From assembly GCF_043290135.1 (NCBI RefSeq), contig NC_134710.1, positions 137,166,155-137,230,154 on the forward strand: a DNA stretch of 64,000 nucleotides. Direction: 5' to 3'. Shown here in pieces: positions 25,301 through 37,300 of the stretch. Source of the DNA: Rhipicephalus microplus. Lineage: Eukaryota > Arthropoda > Arachnida > Ixodida > Ixodidae. Each line of letters starts with the position of its first letter. The first letter of the stretch is position 1. Made by a program: the position numbers and the translations under genes. Under the pieces are notes generated by a model, which saw only the letters and a program-made list of their open reading frames with translations, was not told the DNA's origin and did not search any database.

Positions 25301-28300
25301 GTTGTCACACACTGCCCCATGGGTACAAGATCACTGTGTTTACTGTGCCTCTTGATAAACAGAAAATGCATTGATTGAATACCTCACTTGGTTTCCCTCT
25401 GATCTTTATATTTAAATACGCATAAAAGGCATCATTGCTGGTCATAAACAATTAGTGAGGATGTAAACTAAGTTTGTTGCATCCAAATCAGGTGGGATAT
25501 TTGTGACAAATGCACCTGAATTAAAAATGTTACTTTAAAGCTGCAGTGTAACATGTACCCTTTGCAGATACTGTGTTGCGCTTTTCTTGTCTGTGATCTT
25601 GTGACCCATTCTCTCTCTCTCTCCTTGAATATTGATTTGTCTATTACCTTTTTGTTACTTTGCCTTCGGTAATGCATAGACATAAGTATCTTCAAAGGGT
25701 GTGAAAACTTTATAAGACGTTGGATCATGCAAGATGCAATATTTAAAAAAATGATCAGCAAATCACTGCATACTTGGCAGTAGTAATTCGGTGCATGCAT
25801 TTCTATCCTCATAACCTTTATTTTATTATTTTTTTCCCAGTCAAACCAAATGAAAAGTTAGGGGCTGAAGAAGAACAAAAAGAAGCTGGAGAAATAGACT
25901 CCTGTGATATGGAAGAAGGTGGGTTTTATCATTCTCTTTTTTACATTCTTTAGCGAAGTCTGTCATCAAAAGATCTGAAAGTTATAACCTTTATGAAAAA
26001 GTGCATTATGCTGAAATAGCTGAAAGGTAATGTATGCATAATTGCTTCTTCCAAACTTAGTGCAGTATGATCCAACCCGTTTGGTTGACTTTCCCGGCTT
26101 TAACGTTCCTGTACCACCTGGTGTTCGTGATGTGAGTATCCAGATATTTGGGAAAAATTAAATCATTATTTGCAATGCTTTAATTAAGAACATTGATGAA
26201 ACATCTTGTCTGTTAAAGTTAAGTGCCCGACTGTGTATCTATGTGAAATTTTCACATCTAGGGGGGGGGAAGGGCAAAATGTAGCTTCCTAGTGTTCTTG
26301 TAGGTGCTGCAAAAGTCTAGAGAGACCCCCAGCTACCGGTGCAGTGTTTTGTATAATTTTAATATTATGTTGTCTTTATTAGTGTCACTTCGAATTTTAC
26401 CCATAAAAAATGTAAGAAACTAGCACCGGAAATTACGGGACATCTGACCACACATGCACTCAAAATTTGTTAAATTTCAGCACTTCTTCATTGAGAAGGG
26501 TTCTCACTGGGAAGAAGGAATGAAAGGATGTGGCTGCTCTGATGTTCTCTCTTTGCATGAATAAGCATGGCTACACCATGTGCTGATGCTCCATCGTAAT
26601 AGAGCGTTCAGATGTGAGCAATGAGTTACACAGACCTATGCGTAAGCTGCTCAACAAAAGAGCAAGAAAAAAAGGATCAAGCCTCTACACTATGCTGTTG
26701 TGCACTATGTAAAGATTTCTATATGTGACACTAACAATGCTATCAGAATTGGCTAAACGTCAGAAAGAGCCTGAGAAGCCACAAACACGGCCGCTGGATG
26801 AAACAGCGCACGGTACGGTCTGCCGCATCGAGCGGCTTTCTATGGGAGAGTGCTTGTCAGCCGTAGGGTCAGTTGCGATTGCTGCTGGCTTCCTTGGGGC
26901 AGCAGCAGCAGCAAATTAGCTAGTGTTTCAACAGTACTGAAAGTTGGGCGAGTTGGTACTCATTCATGACTTCTTTGCTTTTCACTTTTTGAAAGGCACG
27001 TGCTACAATCCGTCTGCAGATGCGTGAACTCTTCAATTTTTTGCCGTTTTTTCGTGGTTGTTATCATGACGTAGCACTGAACAAGCTTGCTTTGGGTTAT
27101 CTCGTTTGTTCCTGGATCCACCGATGGGGGGGCGTGTGGGCTACGTGAAGATATAAGTACAGTTCGTTGTTCAAAATAAACCAGTTGTGAGTTTGCGCCC
27201 GTGTTGTTTGCCTCTTTTCCTTGTGTCCGTGTACGTGTTTGCGCAAAGAAGTCATGAATGTAGCTAGTGTTTGTCACAACAGTGACCCACTCAGTTGTTC
27301 TAATCAGTGTTTTTTTAAACACATTTTTCTTTGAAATGACATATCCCATATTTAGTACACGACGAGGCGCTTTGTAGTTAAAAAGCCAATTGATTTTTTC
27401 TGTGCGTGCCCAGCATCTGACTTTTTTTTTTCAGGACCAGCTTTTTGCTCTGAGGCTGACAGAAAAATCCACGATGCATGTAGATGACTAATATAGCACT
27501 GAATGCTTGACAGAGTCATTGTTCTATTTATCGAGATGTCTTAAACTAACATATTTTGATTATTGTGAAGTTTATTCAGCACTTTTGCGTTTTCTCAGCC
27601 GGAATGCTTGACAATTAATTTTTGGACACTTTACAATAGACGTTCATAGTTTTTATATTTCGAAAGCATATTGAAGAAACATAATTCCAATATTTTTCAT
27701 GTTATCCAGAGCTCGGTAGTGTACCGAACGTAATTAAGCCTCAAACGCTAGATAAAAGTAGTTTCTACAAAAATGGTGACGCGCTCCTCGTAACTTTATT
27801 GGAGAGGCTACAAAAGTATACATCATTAGAAGTGCCATTCAAATTTCTTGATAGTTCCTACTAGGCAATAATATATATATATATACTGGCGAGGAGTGGC
27901 TTATCTAAAGCAATGACGGCTGACGATAATAGGCCTCAACTCCGGAAACAAAATCATGAGACTGCAGGAATAAACTCAAGCTATATTTATGTATGTGCGA
28001 CATATATATACATATATGGCCGGGTCTAGTGACAACCACGTTTTTAGTATGTTTACACATCGCAAAACCACGGCTGCTGTAGGGGGGTCGAGTGCACGTG
28101 ACGTGCCTTTGTTTGAGCGAGCACAGGTGTCTATTTGTCGACGATACATAGTACAACAAATAAACAGTTATGGATGACAGAACCACATGACGGAGACAGC
28201 CAGAAGACAAATCGTTGAGTGCTATCGGCATTCGCCAGCGCAGAAACGCAAGCAGTTGTGTTTGCATTTTGTAGCATTTCATCGCCCTTTTCGTGTCACA

Positions 28301-31300
28301 GTTTTCATATTATTCACTTGAGAACTGCTCGCTCAATTGCCAGCGTTGAAAGTACAGTCACTGAAATTTCAAAGAGGCTCGAGTCCACTGTTATGAGATC
28401 GCACACATGTTAAGTATATTTCATGGCTGTTGCATCTGATACTGCATTGTATGAATACTATAGACGTGTTTGGAGGAAGTGAGAAGTCTATCTTGTTTTG
28501 TGTTAAAGGAACAGTGGCAACTGCAGTTGCTGAGGTTGCATATTCTACATTAAATTATTAAATCAGAAGCAATGTTTTTTGAAGCGACATACTCGGTTAC
28601 TATAATTATTTAGATGCATTAGAATGGTGTACCTCTTCCAGATCTGTTAGTTGTGATCTTGTAGGATCTGAGTAAAATGTGCTCACAATTCTTCATTCCG
28701 CGAAAACTGATCGGTGTGCAAGGTTCCATCTCGGGTAAGGCAATACCAAAAATTTGCAAGGGCTGCAGGTATCAAAAGCGGAAAAGCGAGGTTGGTAATT
28801 ACCTGGTGCACACATGCCAGACGGATGTTAAAAGAAGATTTCGCGGGTCACACAAAGATGCGCGCGCTCAATCGTAACTACCGCAAGCGTGCCGCGCATG
28901 CGATTCTATGGGCGCTCGCGAAAACTGTCCCCTCCTGGTGGCGCCGCAGCAGGGGTTCTGGAACTAGACCTGTCACGCCAGTTTTGGAGCACGTGGCGGG
29001 CCATACCCGTGCGCTCTTTCATCCAGCGGCCGTACCACTAAACACCTCGTATTTGTGATGTCACTGCATAGCACTGCCAACTGAGGGGAGCTTACTTCAA
29101 AACAATATTATAATTGCTTAGTACATACAGCGCAACTTTTGCCACTAATGCTTAGCCAATGGCACTTTCAGTGTCAGTGGTCCTTTGAAATTGTATGTTG
29201 TACGTTTGCAAATTGCTTTGGCATAGCATGGTTTTACAACTAATCATTTGATTTTCAGTTGTGGCGAGAGTATGGAATGCCACCGATGCTTCAGCACCAG
29301 CAAAAGTCTGAAGTTGAAAAACATATGAAAGCGCCTATGGTGAGCATGTAACTTTGCATCATCTAACATAGTGGTTCTCAAATAGGGTCCCATAGAGCCT
29401 AGGCTTCGGTGGAGCCATATTAGGTGTTCGGCGACGCCATCACCTGCTAAAAAACAAGTTATTGTAGTTCCAGGTCCTGTTCCAGTGCAGCAATATTCTT
29501 AATACATTGCCGCAGCTGCGCTAATGCCTCAACTAAAAGCTAAGCTTGCTTCACCAGCCACTATAGCACTGCATTTCATTTTCTTTCACCTGTTCTGTTT
29601 TCCCTTCAATTCAATGGCGAGTGCTCCCCCGCCCTCCTTCTCTTCTCTTTATTTCGGTTCGTCACCCCCAAAGGGTTCGGCATCACTTCAGCCAGTCCAC
29701 AAGGGGTCCCAACACATTGATGGCTGAGAACCACTGATCTAACATTATTGTGCAACAAGACATGCTAACCTCAGCTAGTTAAGACAATGCGAATTCCTGT
29801 GATGTGTAGTATGCACTAACAAGCACTACTTGTAACAGTCTGTTTAGAACCCAACTTCAGCCATATCAGTCAGCTTATCACAAAATCAGCGCAGAAACAT
29901 AAGTTGCAGCAAGACAAGTTGCATCACATTTCAATCTTTCTTGTTAAGAGCGTGCTTTGTTGCATATTTTTTTACATATTTACAATAGCACATTTTTTCA
30001 TTCATGTAGGCCCTAAATGTCCTACCGTAGAGCATTTACAGAGCAGTTCAATTCAACTTAGTACAAGACTATTTGATGCAAATGCATAGAAGCAATGCAA
30101 CAAGCAAGGCAGCGTTTAACTTATGCCTGGGGAAATGACATAGAAGTTACGTACATGTCCCAGTATATTTTAATTAATAGCGAAAAAATAAAAGTAGCTG
30201 ATTGTAAGTGGTTTTTAACAATGAAAAGCAACTAGACAAGAAATTGCAGCTGAACTAGACCAGTTTCTTGAAGATCAACAGAATGTATGATTTTTGGCCA
30301 TCATGAGCCAAAAAAAAAGTTATTGGGTCCCTTTGCCTAATGTGAAGGAAGTCGCATATCTATGCTTTGTGAGGCACTTTCAGTTCACTTGATTCACTCT
30401 TGATTCACTTCATTGTATATTGATTCACTTTTGATTCATTTTAATTGTGTGGACTAAGAACCGAGCCATGCTCATGGAAAATACGGACACAGCCATGTCA
30501 TCAGGCAAGCAGCATGAACACGTTGACATTTCTTAAACTGAGGGGTGGAATAGCTGCGCCACTTGCGCGATTGTGCGCCAAACTTGCTTACCTGCGCCAT
30601 CCTGCGCCCAACCACCCCTGCTGCGGCAAACTTGCCTATCAGCGCCGTACTGCACCACAGCACCAGAATTAAGCTGCAATGTGCAAAAGCCATCAAGTGC
30701 CTTGCCCGTAAACGTGGCTGAAACATTTTCCTTTTGGTTTTATCGAAACGGTTATAGTTTTAGTTGCGGTAAAGGCTGTGACCGCTCTAGGAGCAGTCAT
30801 GAACTTTCATTTTAAGGGTGTGGTCGCGATCGCTATGCGCGCGATCACAGCAGGCACCAGCGTGAGTAGCTCTTGAATCTCTCTACATGCTGCGCTCTCA
30901 ACGCGAACAGACTGGAAGAAGAGAGTCTCTCCCTGGCCCGGCTATATTCTCTCACACCGGCGTTTGTAGAGCTACGCGATATCGGACCCAAAGGAGTTGG
31001 CTGCCAGCCTTACTATTTGCTGCTATAGGAGTCATTGCTTTGCCACTCTGGTGAAACTGGTTTTTTTTATAACATCATGACATCGTTCAGAAATAAAGGA
31101 TGACAGTAACATTGATGAAAGAAGGGTTGGTGGTGGCCAGTTGCCGCAAGAGCCTAGCGAAGACAGATAGATGCACATAACTGCTCATCGACCGTATGTG
31201 CATATTCTCATTCATTTGGCCGCTGTGCTGCATGCTTATCAACTTCGCGGTTGATGCTCGCGCGTTCACATTTAAAAAAAACAGGGCTGGTCCCCTTTTT

Positions 31301-34300
31301 TAGGAATCAGTACAACGCAAAGGTGAACCGTGTCTTCACAGAGGTAGTTGAGCAATTCATTGTGCATTCTTTCACCACAAGAGCGAAGTAATGATTGCTA
31401 CAGCAACAAATCGCAATGTCACGCGAAGAAGGGCAGGCAGCTCGAAATTTCTACGGCACAGTTCAAGTAGACAGCATGGGCGAAATAAGCATACACAGGA
31501 TGAGCGGGGACAAACAACTGTCACAGTTCGACACTTAAAGCATGCTTCTCAAACAGAAAAAAGTATGCACGAAGTGAACGCACAGGTACACAAAGAACGA
31601 GCGCGAACGACTGTCACAGTTCTTTGTGTATGAGCAGCACGCTCCTTTCGTAAAAGCAGCCGTGGCAGTGAGTGAATTCACATTCGTGCTCTCTTTAACT
31701 ACTGTAACTTCAAAGCAAACTTGGCAGGAAGCACAAAGGTATAAAGCGCCTGAATTGCGAGATAAGCATGCGCCAGTGAGCCTCCACGCTAGAGAACATT
31801 TATGTGCACTTTGACCACGCTGTGTGAATGTGCGCCCATAGCAATGCGGAGAGTGGCACAGCACAATGACCTTTCGAGCACGCGCCCATCGTTCTATCTC
31901 GCTACTCATGACAAAAACGCACTGAAGTTGCTGAGCTCTGAGGACCATCGGCGGTGGACCGGTGGTAGATGGTGTTATATAATGGCTTGCCATAACAAGT
32001 AGGCGGAGTTTCGCCTTGTGGCTTACTGGACAGCGTTGAGCGCTGAAGAGCTTAAGGTCACTGATTCGAAGCCCCATTGCGAGTCTTTTTCTCCTATTTT
32101 TTTTTTCTTTGCAATATATTGGTATATATTTTACAATGTCATATCCTTGACGGAAATACGTCGCGAAGCCATGGTGAATGCTGGCACTTTCGTGTTAACA
32201 GAAAAAGGGGTGGCTATATACATAATATAAAAAGTCGCAGTTGCATCGCAAGGGTGAACCGATGGCTGTGATAGCAGCGTATTGTTATGTTACACGAAAC
32301 GAGGGTGGCACCGTACTTTTTTGGATCTGATCTCGCGTAACTGTTCAAAACGCTGGTGTACGAGAATATGGCCACTTAAAGGAGAGCAAGGCGTGTCGCA
32401 CAGTCTCTTCGCGATGAGAGTGCAGCACGTAGAAATGTATGCATGTTGCCCGCTGATAGCTGCCACGCTAGTGTGCACGCCAGCGATCGCAACCACGCCC
32501 TTAAAGCAAAGTTCATCACTCGAGCAACACCTGTGGCCCTCTCTCTCCCTCCCCCTCCTCGTCTTTTTTTCTCATGCTTTTCTAAAGCGGGCGCAATGCA
32601 CGCATGCCCTCCAAGCAGTGGAGATGGGCCGGATCATTCGGTCTCTGCTTCAACTGCATTCGTCGCCCTCGCTATCGCACTTTCTGCTCACTGATAGAAC
32701 ATGCGATGTGAGGGGGTATGTTATTGATTCGGAATTTATATGGGACATGACGGAAATGGCAGAAACCCATTGGGAGTCTCCATATAATTTCTATTGCAAT
32801 AATGAGACTGTTGTGCAATTTAGCTTTGTTTTGAAAAATGCAGCATTGAACAAATTTCGCTTCACGAGTGCTTTGATTGGGGCTAAATCTGCTCTGAATG
32901 TTCTTACTGCTCTAAACTTGCTCAAAAAGGCCCTTCTGGCTGCTCCAAACCTGCTCCCAAACCCATGTACCCTGTTCCACTCTTCTTTGCTGCTTTTATA
33001 ACACGATGAGCTCACCTTGAAAATCGTAACACCTAGCTAAAAACATGTTTGCATACAGTCAATATACTGTATATACTCAAATCTAGGCCGACCGCCAAAA
33101 TTGGCAAGGCCAGAAAAAAAAAGCTTTTTTCAAATGTAGGCTGAGCTTTTGACACATAGAGGTCCGTCGTCGCAGGCTGAATCCAAACCCTTTTATGAAG
33201 CATGTTGCCCAGCCCCTGCTGGCTTTAAACCAGGCTCGTGAGACACCCTTCGTGATGGTGACTTCTCTGGCCTTCGCCTGAATAATTTCAGTCATCACTG
33301 GCATTCCTGCTTCCCTCTGTTCTCGAACAAAATTGGCAACAACTTCTTCCACCGCATGGTGTCCGCCAGTTTTTGGTCCAGTGAACGCCATGCGAGTTGC
33401 TGCACAACCAAAGAGTTCCGCATGTTGTTTTCGCCATCGTCGCACATTTTTTTTGTGCACGCCCAACTATTGCTGTGCCGCAGAAGATTCAATGTCTTTT
33501 CCGCATGTAACAAGACCTTCCGCTTAAGTGCCGCACTGTAGTGGCACCGCTTGTTTGGTGCCATCGAATCTAAAGCACAATTGACACTGGCGTTTTGGGA
33601 GCAAGAGGCACAACTACACTGCACGATCGCTTTCAGAAGAATGACCATTGACCAACTCCGCGCCATCCGCCACGCGATAGCTAATAGGTGGCCAAGGTGA
33701 CAACAGCCGGGTTGAATATTACTTTTTTTCTTTTTTGGAAACTGGGCTTGGCTGGGAATTCATTTCATTTTAAACTCCAGTAAGTAAATTACGTATTTCT
33801 TTTCTACTTTGACAATTTCTATTCTATTTTAACACAGCGGAGGCGTTCTGAGCACCACAGAAAATAAAGTAGTTTAGTTTTTGTTTATAAAGTATAACAG
33901 CTAGGTGGCGTTAGCCGCTGCCCGATCTAAAAGATACAGCCATGTCAATCCATCCATCCATCAGAGGTAATCACGTGACACGATCCACGTCTTCGTGTTT
34001 TTCCATGGCTTTTCCAGCGTGAAATCTCGCCGGCTCGAGGACCCTCCCTCCCTCACTGCGTGAACGTGGGACTGCGTGATTTCGGGACAATGAGCCAAAC
34101 GAAAGCGATAGGGATCACTATTCTTCCGCTGAACACGCCTGAGTGGCCTCGTCACCGCGCAGCTACCGTAGAATGTCGTGAAAATGAGCCTTCGGCATGC
34201 GAAACCGGTACCTTGAGATTGGCGCATTGAGGGTCGTAATCCGGGCCTTCAGGCAGGTGGCAGCGGCGGCCAAATCGTGGTACTCGAATCTGGGTCGACC

Positions 34301-37300
34301 GACCCCCCCCCCCCCCCCCCCACTTTCGCACATCATTTTTCCGAAAAAACATCAGCTTACCCCCGAATGCAGAGATGTTACTTGGCCGCGTCTTCGACTT
34401 GACTTGAGCAAGTCGGCGCGAAGCAAGCAGCGGACTTGAAAACGCTCAAGTCGGCCTTCGCGTTTCATACCCCCGAATGCAGAAATGTTACTTGACTCGT
34501 ACTTGACTCGTTCTTGACTCAAGACAGTCTTGCTGGTCACCATAAATCGTTCTCGAACTTGCGGACGACTTGAAGGCGACTTGGCTCGGTTGAAGTCAGG
34601 ACAAGTTTCAAGTCAGCTGCGGGGCTAGCTTGAAAGCGACTTCATGCGTCATTCCAACATGGCCGCCTCCCGAATGGACGTCGCGCAGAGAGTGGCCGCT
34701 TTTGAGTTCGCGTGCCACGCCATGGATGTTGTGTTTTCGAAGACCCATTACCTGCCGAAGATTCCACGACCCGCCCTTCGTGACCGAGGAAATCCTATGG
34801 AGCTCTATGACGAGGAACAATTCCACGCTCGCTACCGGTTCACAAAGCACGCCGTGCGGCAGCTGCTGTCTATGCTGCCGCTCCAAGAAAGCGGGGACAA
34901 TCGAGGTCAGCCTGTGCCACCTATGCTGCAGCTGTTGATGGCGCTCAGATTTTACAGCGCTGGGACGTTTCAAACAGTGACCGGGGACCTCGTCCGCATT
35001 CCGCAGTCTACAGTGTGCCGCGCAGTCGGAAAAGTGACCATGCTGATAGCAAAGCACTTGTATTCCATACTGGTGCGCTTTCCTCAGCCGGCGGAATTTC
35101 AACAAGTTATGCGGGACTTCTATGAAGTGGCCGAATTCCCTGGAGTGACGGGATGCATAGACTGCACGCACGTGCGGATTAAAAGCCCCGGCGGTGAAAA
35201 TGACGAAGTGTTTCGCAATCGCAAAGGCTATTTCTCCTTCAATGTGCAGGTAAGCAATAGAATTTCGAAGTCTCTGAACAGTTTAGTTCGTTTGGTTTTT
35301 TTTTTTTTTTTTTCAATGACTACTCGGGTCGTAAACTTTTTTTTCCATACAGTAAACAACGTCCTTGTGTTTAGCCAATGTTTCCATGCATTAGCGAAAT
35401 AAGTAAAGCGAAAAAATAATGCAGCAGTTATTCGAGGGGCCCGGCACTCGCGCCTTCCTGCTGTGTTTTGCTGAACTCGAGTTTTTGCTCTGGAAGGCAG
35501 GCTTCGTGAATATTTTCGAAGGAACAGTACTGTTTGTATGTTGTCATCAAAATACACCCTGACCGACCATGACTCTGTGCCACAACATTCATTTCTGCTG
35601 TGCATGTACTTTATACCGAACCCACAAAGTGAAAGGCACTGTACAATGTCCTGTTTATGATTATTTGTATGCTGCTGCAGGCTGTGGCTGGACCAGGACT
35701 CCAGTTTTTCGACATTGTTGCCGGCTGGCCCGGCTCTGTTCACGACAGCAGAATTTTTGACAACTCCCGCTTGCGGGTGCTGTACGAAGAAAACCGGGTG
35801 CCCGGAGTGCTGTTGGGCGACGCTGGATACGCATGCCAGCCATATTTATTTACACCATTTTCAGAACCAGGCCCCACGGACACACCCAAGGGAAGGTTAG
35901 TTCACGTGTCAGTGCATGGTGACAAAGAGTCGGAGCACGTTTTTGTGGTGTGACATTGAATCTAGTCGCTTGTGGAGTGATGCCCAATATTCCTTCATTC
36001 GCCCAGGTACCAAAAAGCCCAAATAAAGACTCGGAACGTCGTTGAGAGGGCGTTCGGCGTGTGGAAGAGGCGTTTCCCTTGCCTGGACATGGGAATGCAG
36101 CACAAGGCCAAAAACATCGTGCACATAATCACAGCTTGTGCTGCACTCCACAACTTGGCCTGCTTATTAAGGGAACTAGAGCCACCCGCTCAAAGGGTTC
36201 CGCAGCCTTCCCCTATCAGTACAGTGGCAACCAGAACAGTGCACCTGCCACCTGTTGATCGCCTCACCGACAGCCGTTCAGGAAATCAAGCACGGGACCT
36301 GCTCATACGCAAGAGCTTCACATAGTCAAAAACTGCATAAATTTCGACACTCGGCCATACAAACTCTTTTTATGGCTGCTGTGCACGCTAATATGTTTAT
36401 CAACCATGCATGAAAATAAATATACACTGACATGCTTTCATCATTTTATGAGCTATCCCATCATTTATTCATAAATGAGGCACGTTGCATTGCAGCCTGC
36501 GGAGCTGTTCTTTCTTTAATTCTTTTTCTATCTTCAGTATGTCGATTTCAAGTTCTTGCTTTTCAAGGTCATTTTTGAGCTTTGAAAGCTCGAGATCTCG
36601 CACTTGATTTTCGAAATTTTTTCTGTCTTCCCGTTCCCGCATCTTGCAATCGTGGTCCTTTTGCATAAGCCGGATACTCATTGCGTGCTCTTCTTTCTGT
36701 AGTTCTGCACGAAACACATTTTCTGCGGCCAGTGTTTTTTCCAAAACAGCCATCCGGCCCCTGGGTGTCCTGTATGTTTCAGCAGCAACAGTTGCTGCAG
36801 GAGTGCTGCTTTCAGTAGCTGTGGTGGCTTGGTGGCTGTTTGCACAACCTTCCACAGAAATGTTTGCTTCTGCATCAGGCTGTGCTATACAAGTGCACCT
36901 GTGACGGCTCTACAGGGTTGGCACCTTGCCACAGATCGTCTGCAATAAAGAAAAGATGGCATAATGGTACTAGTGGAGCATTGTCTATAACGCAAACACC
37001 TGTACACCACAACATGTAAAGAAGAGGCATTTCTGGGAAATACAAATCGTTAAATTGTTGAGACCATCATTACGCTTTAAAATGCAACACACCATACCTT
37101 GGCAATCAAAGTCCGCTTCATTTCGACTATCAGTCATAGGCTGCAGCAGCCTCACCACAGGCAGACTTGCGACGGGGGGCTGGTACCCTGTGGCATTTGA
37201 ATTAAAGGCTTTTTGAACCCTTGTCGCCATGTGGGAAGCTATGGATCCAACCAATTCGTAGACAGGAGCCATGGCCGAAGGTGCAGATCCCCCTCCTAAT

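Noticed and set aside
28714..29058. 114-codon + strand ORF
   Set aside because: It lies in the GC-rich core of a MITE-like element; composition explains the open frame.
31535..32077. 180-codon - strand ORF
   Set aside because: It is in the variable middle of repeat copy B with no domain and no splice or start context.
32282..33001. 239-codon + strand ORF
   Set aside because: It lies across repeat copy B, has no domain, and the corresponding part of copy A is not open.
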